Source: Arabidopsis thaliana (lineage: Eukaryota > Streptophyta > Magnoliopsida > Brassicales > Brassicaceae). From it: DNA of 64,000 nt. The notes under the pieces were generated by a model that searched no databases, was not told the DNA's origin, and saw only the letters and a list, made by a program, of their open reading frames with translations. Of this stretch, positions 49,750 through 61,227 are shown one piece after another. How positions within the stretch are numbered: the first letter of the stretch is position 1; every line of letters begins with the position of its first letter. The translations under genes and the position numbers were made by a program. The stretch covers positions 12,711,001-12,775,000 of the forward strand of contig NC_003075.7 in NCBI RefSeq assembly GCF_000001735.4, given 5' to 3'.

Positions 49750-50481
49750 GTTTTAAGGTTCTGAGCTTTTGGTTCCAGTAGGAGTAACTGAGAAGATGGA
49801 TAATCTTCGCCTTTGCGAATCAACAACAGAGACAAAAGAAAAGAGTAGTCAATTTCGAGTTATTGGATAGTTTTGGCTTCATTGAAGCAGTCTTTTCGAA
49901 CCAGACTCACTTTGGTTAGAAAATTCGGTCGGAGTCTTATCCGACTCTGACAGTACCAATGTAATAAAAGCCCATAAAGATCCCTTGTTTGGGCCTAAGA
50001 AAGCCAATAAAAATACCCATCTACATAATCAGTAATCATCAAGCCTATTGATCCTTCTTTTTCCTTTTTCTTTTTGATCAAAAAACTATGGATCCTTCTT
50101 AGTTCTTACAAATACAAGTACAATACAACTTCCACCCACTATAGCAAATCGAGTGCAAGCTTCTGTGCTAGGTTGGATCGAGAGTTTTTGTTGATTATTG
50201 TTAGTTGGTTCCTAGATCGGAGATTCTGTTTGCAGGCTATTACACTTCAAGTTTGCACATGAACAACAACAACAGCAAGACGACAGCACACGAATCTTGT
50301 CAAATAAACTAAAAACCAGTCAAAAGTGTCGTGTGGGAAACAGTCAGACAAGTTATCATACTTTGTTTAAATCTATCTTCCTGTTGTATTTTAACTTGGC
50401 ATACAAACTACAATACAAACACATACCCCAATAAATTGAACGACACTCAAATACAATCTTTTGACATCAAACCCTCCATTT
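49750..50481. other. STR11 promoter and hydrolase 3' flank
   Basis: About 730 bp. The left part has two GGGCC/GCCCA boxes typical of promoters of plastid-targeted housekeeping genes. The right part is the 3' UTR and flank of the ABHD17-like gene. No gene in it. Confidence 0.6.
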
Positions 50482-52564
50482 TCATTCGGTAGCTCGACTT
50501 CTGTCCAACCAATCCACACTCTTACGTGCTCTCTCCATCGGCTGAGACTTATCTCTGTATATGTCCACGCTTCTCCTTGACCTCTCCATTTCTTCAAATG
50601 GAACCTTCAGCTTCTCCGGTTTCTCTATGTGGCTCAACTTGTATCCCTGGAACCTTAGTCTGTCTATGCTTTTCCTCGGTTTTTCTCGTCCGTCCTTACT
50701 CTTCCTTGGAGCATCTACACTATGACGAGGAGGTTGTTCACACCCTTCCATGCTTCTTCTTGAGAAAGAACTGTTTCTTTTCGATGCAGATTTCTCCACA
50801 GCGCTCACAAACTTCTTGAGATGGCCTATGTATTCGGGAAAGAGTTCAAGATCACAATGGTTTCCACCTTTGAGCCATAGCGGTTCATATTTCTCTTGGC
50901 AGAGTTCCCAAAGCTGCTTCCCATGAGAGAAGTCAACCACATCATCCGCTGTTCCCTGCAAATCGAAAAGCTTTCACCTTTAAGCTAACACTGAGGATTA
51001 TTAGACAAGGATTCATACAAGAATGAACGGATCTTGCAAATCTGTTCAACTTTATTAACTTCAATTCTTCCAATCAATAATCTTTGATCACGGAAACTTA
51101 CATGAATCACGAGGACAGGACACCTCACCAGCGTAATTTTGTCAATGTTCTGAAGAAGATCAAACAAAACGGTGTCAAGAAGGAGGAATGTTTATCAGCA
51201 ACATCATGTAGAGAAATCAAAAGGGTATTATGTTCACCTTGTATATGTCAAACCAATAAGTTCGCTTAACGGGATACATAACTCTAAGCCCAGAAAGAAT
51301 TGGACTATGAAGAATGGAAGCTCTTAGTCGAGGCAAACGAGCAGCTAGGTCCACGGTTGGACCACTACCAACAGATTGACCATAGAGAATAATGTTCTCC
51401 TGCTTAGCCCCATAATTCTCTTCCAGACATTTGTAAGCAGCCTCGATATCAGCATAAGTGTTTTGTTCTGTGGGCTGCAACAAAATGGAGATTTATGTTC
51501 AGTTGTTCACAGTGTAAATGGACCAACATTTGAATCTCAGAACTAAGAGAGCTTTAGGATCTGTGGTTACTCACCTTCCCTGATGATTGGCCATACCCTG
51601 AATAGTCATACCTATAAACACCACAACATATTTAGAGGATTTTCCAATGTCATAAGATGGAAATCATAACCTTACAGAAGTAAATTCTACTAATTTCAGG
51701 TTCACTTGAAGATACGACAGAAAAAAATAGCGTACTAATTTGAGAAACCAATCTATCCCAGAATCCCAAGTTATACCTGAATGAGCCAAAAAGTTGTTAC
51801 ATCAAAGAACTACATTTTGGGTATTCAGTACTTGCCTTTAGAAACAGAAACAATAACAGATCTTGAATTTCTAGAAATGGTAATGTTTGCCCAAGACCAC
51901 TTGTTGTCAAGTGTCAACAATCAAACTCAAACATCTCAACCTCAAAACTACTTTTTGTCTCTTTGATAAAGGATCAGTAGAGATCCTGATTCAGACAAAC
52001 CCTAAAGACAAACTCTTCCAGCAAAAATCCAAGATTTTATGAGTCTGCAACTTAAACTTTCAAAAGCTTTGTGAATCACAAATCCACAGCTTAATAAAGT
52101 CCACTTCTCTCTAACACTAAGACCAAAATTCTGCATCTAGAAGCTTCAAATCTACTTGCACAAATCCAGAAAACAGAGCAAAACCAAAAAAGGCGAGGAC
52201 TTTCTGAGCAAGATCCTGAGCTAAATATAGAAAGAAAAATCTGATCTGGGAGATTTACTAACCCCATCAAATTGACGCGGAGGTGAATACTGAGCTCGAT
52301 GAAGAGCTCATACATCTGACCGATGTCGGCAGCATTTCCATGAGAGTAGAGAAGGGTGGTGACGGCCATTGGGTATCTGATGTACATGGCCACGATTTCG
52401 GTGCCTCGGCGCGTGGGCAGCCGCAAAATGTCGACATTTTCTCGATGGGGAAAAGGGCTCATTAGAAAAAGCTCCGTTGTTTCATCTCTGACCAGCTTGT
52501 ACGACGGCGGATTCGGAGGAAAAAACGCCAACTTCGCCGCCATTGAAGAAGTCACACCTCCCAT
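50482..52564 (-). CDS. ABHD17-like alpha/beta hydrolase with Ser/Arg-rich tail
   Basis: Resembles animal ABHD17 depalmitoylases and their plant relatives, which remove palmitate from membrane proteins; activity here is inferred. Exons on the minus strand are 52564-52263, 51611-51575, 51474-51238, 51149-51102 and 50955-50482, giving 365 residues. The start MGGVTSS fits an N-myristoylation signal (Gly2, Ser6), unlike the Cys-rich palmitoylated start of animal ABHD17. Catalytic elements are the nucleophile GQSVG (Ser147), the acid in GTADDVVD (Asp212/213) and the His in GGNHCDLE (His241). Residues after about 262 are a basic tail with six R-x-S-x-D/E sites, absent from animal proteins. Exon 2 is only 37 nt. 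It is the locus I remember as At4g24760. Confidence 0.93.
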
Positions 52565-55222
52565 CTTACTCTAAGAAGAGTCCACTCTGTCTCTCTCTGT
52601 TACTCTGTATTAGTAAGTGTATAAGTGAGAGAACTACGAGGAAGTCGCTGGAGGTTTCAAAGAAGAAGACGAAGATGGTGATGATGATGATGATTGCGAG
52701 GAAACATTCCTTACTTTTTTGCTTCTCTTTCTTTTAGAGATAGAGAGAGAGAGACTCACTGGCCTATGAACCTAAATAAATTTGTTTTCTAAGTTCTAAC
52801 CATATTTTAATGTATCAAAATTTTAATTTTATTTGTTTGTCCAGAACGAAAATGGTGATACTGTCTCTATTGCGTCTAAAAACCAAAACCATTATTCCTG
52901 GATTTATACAAACAAAAAACGACATTTCTTCTTTCTTTGTTTTGTTTGAAATGCAAAACATAACATGTCCAATATCATTGTATTTAAGAGTTTATGTGAT
53001 TGGCCTCTCATACTATATTACTACACATGATAAATCATAGCATGCATGTGTGATTCACATGGATATCATCATAAAAGTCCATTACAAGTTAAAAGATTCT
53101 AAAAACCACAAGTTGGTGTGTAGCTAGATTTGTTTGCTATAACATGATTTAAGATTGAATTTAAAAGAAACTTTTTGGGTAAGTACAGTATTAAATAAGA
53201 TACAATGTAATGTAATGGATTTACATTTACAGGTTGTAGGGTTTGAGGGATACACGTGGATGGTTGGGTGCCCTAGAAAGAATTTACTGGCGGGATCATG
53301 GGGTAGGGGACCGATACAATCCTTCCTCCATCTTTTCTTGCCGGCACCAACTATATATACACCTCCATTTATGTTAACAAAAACTACACTTAAGTATATT
53401 CCAATTAATAATGGACTAGTTTTTTTATAATTGAGTAGTTTCGTGGGTGATTATTTTCTTTATCAGAGAATAATGAATCTTAGTTTTCTAAGTATCTGCA
53501 TTAGGTAGCTCTATATCATGATATATAATTTTTTTAAATGACTATTTTTGTTTTGTCCAATTACTTTTTTTTTTTTTCGTCAGTTTTGTCCAGGTTTACT
53601 AAAATAGGTTAAAACACATTTTGGACGACTTCATTCTTATCATTTTGTTTAAGAAAAATATTAGTACATTTTTACACTTTTTTGCAGAATGATAGTGACA
53701 ATAATGAAAATTAAATAATGTTATTTTATTTATAAAACGTTGAACGATGGATCCAAAAATAATTAATAGAGGTAAGCAAAGAGACAAGTGTGGAAATTAT
53801 TGGAATGACTGGTCGAGAAGCTAAGGCTAAGGTTGGGCGATAAGAGAGTTCCAAGACAAGATCTGGCCTAGAAAATGAATCATCAGTGTCGCTCTATTCT
53901 CATACACTTTGTTTCCTCTCTTTTTAATTGGTTTTATATATTGCGTCTATTATTTCTTACGCTGTTTGCTACACATGCATGAATATATGGACCATTTAAT
54001 CTCGTGTATCCCAACAAATGTTGCATTTCCATATTTTGATAAAGCGACTCAACGAGCACGATCGAGACTTTTTGCTTATTGTTTTGTCTTTTAAATGCAT
54101 ATTTCACTCTGCCATCATCAGTTGAATCTAATTCTATATGTTTTAGAATTTGATTGTTACATTACATGTTTTGCTTGTCTCAGTTTGTATTACGTACCCT
54201 CTAATAATGTGAAACCATGATTTCATATTTGGCTTGGAGTTATACATACTTGCTACAAACAGAACTCGAAGAAGAGTCTTTCATTCAGATTAGTGAATTC
54301 AACGAGTCATATCAATTAAGTTCAGGACTGTAAGCTGGAGCTAGAATATAAATGATTTTTTCTTTACAAAAAAACATAGTGGGTCATGTGCCATAGCACT
54401 CCCAGTACTAAGAACCGGGCATGGGTGAAAGGGTAAGAGAGTGAGAGAGCATTTCATAAAAGGTGTAAGCTTTTTATCATTTGTTCTTAGCTAACAAGGG
54501 AAAGAAAGATAAAGAGGGAGCGTGTATATTTGTACACGAATTTCTTGTATTCTCTCCGGCAAACTTTTTATTGGCATTGGTGGGTAAGATTTCAGCTAGA
54601 CGTAGGTGATATACATAATTTTGTATATCTATAATTTTTCTAGGATACATCACATGAGTTTAGGCCTCTTAAGCCAAATAAGTAAGCCATATTAATAAGC
54701 TTTAAATTTAGACTTATTTTTCATGTGTGGTTTGTTTAAGTGTTGGATTAGAGAGTGGCCAATCAAGAGATTAAAATAGTGGATCCCTTTACGAACACAA
54801 TGAAGATCCCAATCCTCTTCTTTAGGAACCTCTAGACTGGCAGAGACTAACTCACCATATGACACCACCTTTCTAGTCTTCTTCCCTTAGGCCTCGACCA
54901 ACTTGTGCTTTGCTATAGAAGCCTTTCATTCTCAGCCGATTTTGGGGTAAACCTCGTAGTTGCTAATATCTAAAGGTCACCGACAAGGCATGTCCCAGAA
55001 ATGTGTCGTATCCCCCGATGCGATTGAGGGAATGAAACTCCAACAATTAGGAATTAAACTATGAATAAGAGATCATCAAAAACAAGCGATACAAATTACT
55101 TTAGAAGCAGCTTAACTTTCACATTCAGAGTTCAGCCAAAAACAATCGTTGAAGAGTGTAAGAATCTCGTCTAAACAAAATGCAAGATAGGGAGAGAGAG
55201 AGGGCACAGCTAGATCTCAGCT
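52565..55222. other. Gene-free interval between the hydrolase and CP31A
   Basis: About 2.65 kb. Next to the hydrolase start are GA-repeats (about 52738-52756) and a CT-rich leader. The rest is AT-rich with only short ORFs lacking motifs. A segment at about 54830-55030 is less AT-rich than its surroundings but has no ORF or repeat I can name. The right end is the CP31A 3' UTR. Confidence 0.6.
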
Positions 55223-56952
55223 TTAATATCCACGCCTTGGAGGACGCTCTTCCGCTACATTCACTCTGATTGCTCTACCCTCCAAGTTCTGTAAATCAAG
55301 AGACAATGAAAGGTCGATTAAGAGATACATCACAAAATCATGTTGACTGCATTAGCATAACCATATATGAGGAAGAGTAGGGTACCTGTCCATCGAGGGC
55401 AGAGATGGCTTCGTTGAGTTCATCCACGTCAGACATTGTGACAAACCCGAATCCACGTGAACGACCTGTCTCACGGTCGTAAACCACCCTAGCTTCCACA
55501 ACTTTACCATGCTCACTGAAAAGCTGTTCTAGACGGCCATTGTCCACATCCCATGGTAGATTCCCTACATATACTCTGAATGCAGGTTCATATACCCGAG
55601 GCGCACGTTCTGGACGTGATCCTCTTGGAGCTGCCTTGTTTACAGTTAGTAGACGTCCGTTAAGATCCTGAAACACAATGAAAATACCAACACAGATATT
55701 CAGCAATGTTCTCACAGACAGAATCAAATGTTAGAGAATCCCCAACTCAACTCATTTCCCAAAAACAATTCCACACATAAAATGCCAAAGCTTCCATATT
55801 CGATTGACAAATAGAAACAGAGAAAGTGTGACAAATAGTAACATAGAAAGTTTTGGATAACAGCATTCCATAGACAATAGAAAACTGTTTTCTTAGAGCA
55901 GAAAGGACGAAATCAAAGGAGCAATATCCCATCACAATACATGCTAATAACTCAGAAACAGAAATGATTGAAAGTTTGAACCATATAAACTTACATAACG
56001 GTTGAACTTCTCCACAGCTGTCTCAGCTTCGTCCACAGAACTCATTGTCACAAATCCAAACCCACGACTCTGGTCAGTTTCCCTATTGTATATAACCTTA
56101 CAACCACAAGAATTCAAAGAACAAGTCAGGACTAACAACATTATCTCTTGAACTAAATAAAAAAGAGAGAACCAAAAGTATAATGTCAACAGATATGAAT
56201 TCAATCCACGGAATTCTAACTCTCAAAGCAGAGATGCTCCAAACACAGTCATCAGGCCAAAGAATTCTACTTTTCTCATCCATTAGACTCATAGTTGATG
56301 CAAATTGCAATGCACAAAACACACATAAATAACCTTAAGCAATGCATAATGAACAACATATAAACGCATCAAGACGACCATATGAGCACAAGAAGAAAGC
56401 AGCTAAATTCACCTCGGCGATTTCAACAGTACCGGCTTGCTCAAAGAGCATAGCCAAAGCTTGGCTATTAACATCATAAGCCAAATTTCCGACGAAAAGC
56501 TTGGCTTCTTCCGATGGCTCCGGGAACTCAGCTCTTTCGCTCACAGCTCCTTCGCTCACATCTCCTTCGCTCTCATCTCCTTCGCTCACATCTCCTTCGC
56601 TCGCATCTCCTTCGCTCTCATCTCCTTCGCTCACATCTTGTGACTCTAAACTGTTCTCGGTCTCCTCAACAGCGACGCTTCCTTCTCCACCTTCTTCAGC
56701 CCAATCCGAAGTCTGGGCAACGAAGGAGACAAAGGGGGATTTTTTAAGGTGGGTTTTGGTTTTAAGAGATAGAGAGACGCGAGAGAAAGAGAGGGGCAGG
56801 TTAATGCGTCCGGTAAGGAGGGAAACACTGGAGCTGCGAATTCTGGAGGAAGAGATGGTAGAGGAGATGGAAGGATGGGAGAAAATGGTAGAAGAGGAAG
56901 AATCGGCCATGGCTAAAGGCTTCAAGCTAGAGGTAACTATAGAAGAAGCCAT
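55223..56952 (-). CDS. RBP31: Chloroplast RNA-binding protein CP31A (31-kDa RNP)
   Basis: Nuclear-encoded chloroplast ribonucleoprotein that stabilises plastid mRNAs and supports C-to-U editing. Exons on the minus strand are 56952-56413, 56096-55995, 55667-55386 and 55288-55223, giving 329 residues. A Ser-rich transit peptide covers about residues 1-80. An acidic domain contains seven tandem five-residue units of the SEGDx type (residues 108-142). RRM1 starts at about 151 ([19 protein letters not shown]). RRM2 starts at about 245 ([19 protein letters not shown]). The tail is RPPRRGY. The intron after exon 1 splits RRM1, and the RNP1 of RRM1 is in exon 2. An AATGGGCTCT site-II-like box lies about 120 bp upstream of the ATG. 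Confidence 0.97.
56527..56631 (-). repeat. Coding 15-bp tandem repeat, 7 units (SEGDx)
   Basis: Within CP31A exon 1, seven consecutive 15-nt units encode [30 protein letters not shown] and SERAE. The first five are near identical at DNA level; the last two have diverged. Such repeats change length by slippage, so the unit number could vary between accessions. Confidence 0.92.
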
Positions 56953-59630
56953 TGCTGAATTGTGAGAGATAGAAGAAGTGGAAGTGGAAGGAGAAGAGAA
57001 AAGAAGAGGAAGGGAAGGGTTTTAGAACGGTGGGCGAGATAAGGATAAGGAGGGCCGAGACATCATCTTCAAATGGGCTCTTAGATTTACCATAGTTAAA
57101 ATCTCATTACAAGAACCAAAGACAAAAAATAACCATGTCCCTCTGCAAAGAAAATTTCACAATCTCTTACGAAAACAAGGTTTATATAAACTTATCAAAA
57201 CGAAGTTTATATTATAAAAAAATAATACACAAAGTCTATATAACTCAAATCAAAGTTCTAGTCACAATTTGAATGTTAATCTTACTTCATTTTGGAAATT
57301 ACTCTATGTTAATTTGGATGTTAATTTGGGTAAGCCCCTCTACATGTAAACACACACACTCATGTAAATATAAACCCACTTAAATTTGAAGCCCATTTAG
57401 AACCATCAAAATTATTTTGACCCATATAAACTCATTTAGACCTATTTAAACCATATGTGAATTTTAATGAATTATTATTTATTTGATTATTTAATATCAT
57501 TAAATCATATAATTGCGAAATCACAAACATCATAGCATAAACTTTAAAATTTCACTTGAGGTAAGCATTTTATTTTCCACAATACAAAGTCTCATTTTCA
57601 ATCTTATAATGAGCAATGATAACTATTTGTTGAGTTTATCAAAGAGTTGATCGACTTGATAAACTTGTTTTGAGTTTTCTAGCTCTCTAAGAACAACCTC
57701 ATAATGATCTATCTAACTTTCGGAAGAACAATCCACTTATTCTCGAATACGAATAAAGAGAAAAATTACAAAAGGAAATACATATTAGCCTTGCGAACTC
57801 GGTAGTAAAATATTATGGTGTCAAACATTTCGGTGGAGGCTTGTGTGCGTTATGATCGGTTTTGAAAGAGTTAACTTTAAGGGGGTGTTATTCGTTAATG
57901 AATTTTAATAGAATTGAAATCCAACACTAATCCAATGTTATTCAACTAATGATTCTAAATCCAGCTTTAAAATCTAGTGTTATTGGAACTCATATTTGTA
58001 AATCATGCTTAATAGATTTTAAAGTTTGGTGTTATTCAATTAAGATTTTAAATATTTCATTAAAATCCAATGTTGTTCAAAACTAAAAGTCTTGTAAAAT
58101 CTTTGTATATTAATTGATTTGAAATGAAACCTCTTTGGAGTTTCATGAGTAAATCATTAGAATCAAAATCCAAGATATATTGCAGAGATTTTGAAATTCA
58201 TACAAACATATTCTTAAAAGCAATATCAGAAAACAAATCTAAAGTTTAAAGAATTAACTTTAACTCCATAATTGAATAACACCAGTAATTCTGAATCTTT
58301 TTGTTGGTTTCAGTTAACTATAATTTCTTACTGTTACGGCATCACTGAAATATAAAGAATAATAGAACAAATATAATCGATTGTTACAACTAAATTAACT
58401 GACCAGTACACGTGACCGCACACAACTCATAACATGGCCACTTAAACCTTCTTGCTCCATAGGAATTTCTTTCGTTCCCCAATAACTCAAATGTAAAGAT
58501 TTTTTTTTTCATAACAAGGAAATTCTCTACCTAGTTTTATGCTATATACAGTATGACCAAAAAAAAAAAAAATCTTTCTTGGCAAACTAACATTTAATAC
58601 TCACTGACTGACCAAATCAAACCAGCCACATACTAATCACACCAACTACATCACATCATTAGTTGCGACCACTTGTTACTTTCAAAGTTTTCTTCTTCCT
58701 TTCGTTCCTAGATGTATTATCATGTTGCACATGGCCATCTTTAACAAAAGAAAATGTGCACATGGCCACAAAGAAAGTTGGTTAGTTGTTTAATTAGTTA
58801 CTTTCAAATTTTAAATAAATCCCATAATCAGTGGACAGTAGTCAAAACACGAATATGAGACAAACCCATCAAAAGTAGAGCTACTGTGGTATTGACTGCT
58901 CCAATTATCTTTCTTTTGAAAATTTTAGTATTTCTTTTTTCTATTCAAAATCTATCAACTTCACTTTTCTCTTCTCTCATTGTCATGCCTAGGATTTTCT
59001 TTTCCTATTTTTAAGGGTAATTTTTCTTTTAATTTACCGGAATCGATGCATTGGCCAGAGGAAAAAAAAGTCGCGGCAGTTGGTCAAACATTGACTGGCT
59101 CCAACATCTTTGACCCAAAAGTTACCATTTTACATAACATTACAAACTTCCGAATAAAAAGTCATTTTATTTGGAAAATCAAAGAGCCATTATTGACTTG
59201 CCAAATGGGCACACTTTTAACTAACCTCTCCATCATGTGTGTACGCAAATTTATACTTCAAACTAATTTTTGTGACTAATCTATGTCTTTGCATTGCAAT
59301 GCTCATAAGAAAATAATACTAGTAAAAGATAAAGACACAAAATCATATTTATATTAATATCAAGATCAACACATCTGCACTTGTTCCCACACTTTAACCT
59401 AATTTAAAGATTCCTTAAAACAGAGAATCCTTAAGAAGGGTCCTAGAGAGCAGCTAGCCAGAGGTTGTATTCTCCTTCAATTTTACCCGAATAAACAAAC
59501 AAAAAAAAGAGTAAATCAAGGGATTAAGAAAGTCTTACTACACTACTTAATCCCCCTTAATTGGTGGCTTTAATTGCCTTTTCCTATATAATAATGGGGT
59601 AAAAACTTAAGTGTGACCACTAAGCCACAA
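56953..59630. other. CP31A promoter, MITE and pectate lyase 3' flank
   Basis: About 2.7 kb. The CP31A leader and promoter take the first ~300 bp. Several repeated CATTTA-type phrases occur near 57340-57450. A MITE occupies 57881-58285. Several TTGAC/GTCAA W-box cores lie at about 59077-59200 but are downstream of the pectate lyase gene. No credible gene. Confidence 0.6.
57881..58285. mobile_element. PIF/Harbinger-like MITE, 405 bp
   Basis: The left end GGGGGTGTTATTCGTTA (57881 on) and the right end, read in reverse, CTGGTGTTATTCAATTA form terminal inverted repeats matching at about 13 of 17 positions. TAA flanks both sides (57878-57880 and 58286-58288), the 3-bp target duplication usual for PIF/Harbinger elements. 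The interior is AT-rich, repeats the GTGTTATTCAA motif, and has no ORF. Family is inferred from terminus and target site. Confidence 0.72.
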
Positions 59631-61227
59631 TCAGCAACGGGAACCTTTACGGCAATTCAGTGCACCAGAAGTAGACGTCAATGGTCCAACTAGAGAAGAC
59701 GGTTTAGCCCCAAGGCTCGAAGCCTTTGCATAGCTAGACGAGGCTGCACCACCAGACGGAGTAAAAAACGCACCGTTTAGCAACAAATCTCCGGAAGATC
59801 TCCAATTCCATCTCTTCCACTCGCTCTCAGGCGCGTCCTCATGCTTAGTCACTTCTTTGCTAAATCTGATATTGGGTGCCAAAAATCTGTTCCCTTGACT
59901 ATTGATTGTAGGATTAGCACTTCCACCAATCGCATACATCTCCCAATGTGTGTAGTCATTGTTCACCACATGGAAGTATCCATGTCTACACCTACACAAC
60001 AACAATACAATGGTCCCAAAATTAATCTATATCCATGGTCACAATCACATTAACTACTAACACAAAGTGATTTTTTATTTACCTGGGCATTCTTTGGACA
60101 AGGCCTTCACCAAAATGGTTAAAAGCAATGGTAACTTGCATATTCTTGTCACGACTGTAAGTATCACTATGACCAAGCAACATGACCTTATCATGATGTG
60201 TCATATGATTGTTAGACAAAGTGATAGCCGTCGAGCCCATGATAGCATCAATAAGTCCATCTTCACAGTTAGAGAACGAACAATGGTCAACCCAAACATG
60301 ACTTCCTCCAAAGATAGAGACACCATCACCGTCCGATATCGTTCTCCACCCGAAATGCCGTGGAGAGCTCCGCACCATAGCGTTGCCACCTTGCTTGCAA
60401 TCATGGATATGAATCCCATGGATGATAATGTTGGTCACGTACTGGATCGTTATACAAGGCCCACCAGAGATGTGTACGGAAGCACCACGGCCATCGATGG
60501 TCTTGAATGAGTTCATGATTAGCTCTTCTTTGAGCTGAATCGTCATGTCTCGTTGGAAGATGATCCAGAGTGGCTCGTCTTGGACCACGGCGTGTCTTAA
60601 AGTTCCGGGCTTGGGGCTAACTGGGTTGTCGTTTCCTGAGTCGGTGACCACGTAGATCCGACCGTCACGGCCACCGATGGCGTTTTTGCCGAATCCAATG
60701 GCGCAGTCAGCGAGACGTTGACGGTGTTGCTCCCAGTGAGGGTCACAACGCCAACAGTCGTCGATTGGGTTACCGGTCGTACATGAGAGGTAACCTAACT
60801 TCCTTCTTCCTGCAACCGACGCATTAATGCTCCTGCAACAACACAAACACATTGCAAACTTTTGTTAGAAAAACAGAGACTTTTCAAAATGGTCCCATTT
60901 TTGTAAAGGCGAGAACTTTGTAACACTATGCTCAAATTGGTTTGTAAAGGTGAGAACTTTGTAACACTATGCTCAAATTGGTTTGTAAAGGCGACAACTT
61001 TGTAACGCTAGGCTCAAATTGGGTTTCCATAAAAAGCAGAAATTTAAAGGAGAAGTGGGTTTCAAGTAAATGTGAAGGAAGGGTTAAGGAAAAAAGATGA
61101 AAGATTCATACTTGTGAACTTCTTCAACGACAGATTCAGGGTCAGGAACTGGTGAAGATAAGAACAATGGAGCATAGAGAAGAAAGGAGACAATGGTGAT
61201 AAAGAGCTTCTTCGTCTGCATTTTCAT
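59631..61227 (-). CDS. PLL19: Secreted pectate lyase
   Basis: Polysaccharide lyase family 1 enzyme that cleaves de-esterified pectin by beta-elimination in the cell wall, with calcium. Exons on the minus strand are 61227-61112, 60832-60083 and 59991-59631, giving 408 residues. Residues about 1-25 form a signal peptide ([19 protein letters not shown]). An N-glycosylation sequon NAS follows. Conserved stretches in order are [50 protein letters not shown] (calcium-binding Asp), [15 protein letters not shown] and [18 protein letters not shown] (catalytic Arg region). All are intact. Two in-frame ATGs lie 6 nt apart (61227, 61221); the first is used and gives the family length. Intron 1 contains three 41-bp tandem units. 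The symbol is recalled; the protein has also been called PLY18. Confidence 0.95.
60900..61022. repeat. Three tandem 41-bp units in pectate lyase intron 1
   Basis: Units 60900-60940, 60941-60981 and 60982-61022 each start TTTGTAAAGG and end CTCAAATTGG. Units 1 and 2 differ at one base; unit 3 differs at three or four. They lie wholly inside intron 1 (60833-61111) and do not touch the splice sites. Confidence 0.95.

Noticed and set aside
53155-53430. Plus-strand ORF of 91 residues in gene-poor DNA
   Set aside because: No domain, no splice partners and no promoter features; likely chance.
56437-56965. Overlapping plus-strand ORFs, including one of 154 residues with Ser/Leu-rich repeats
   Set aside because: They are antisense shadows of the CP31A exon 1 tandem repeat and transit peptide; the minus strand gives a complete two-RRM protein with matching introns.
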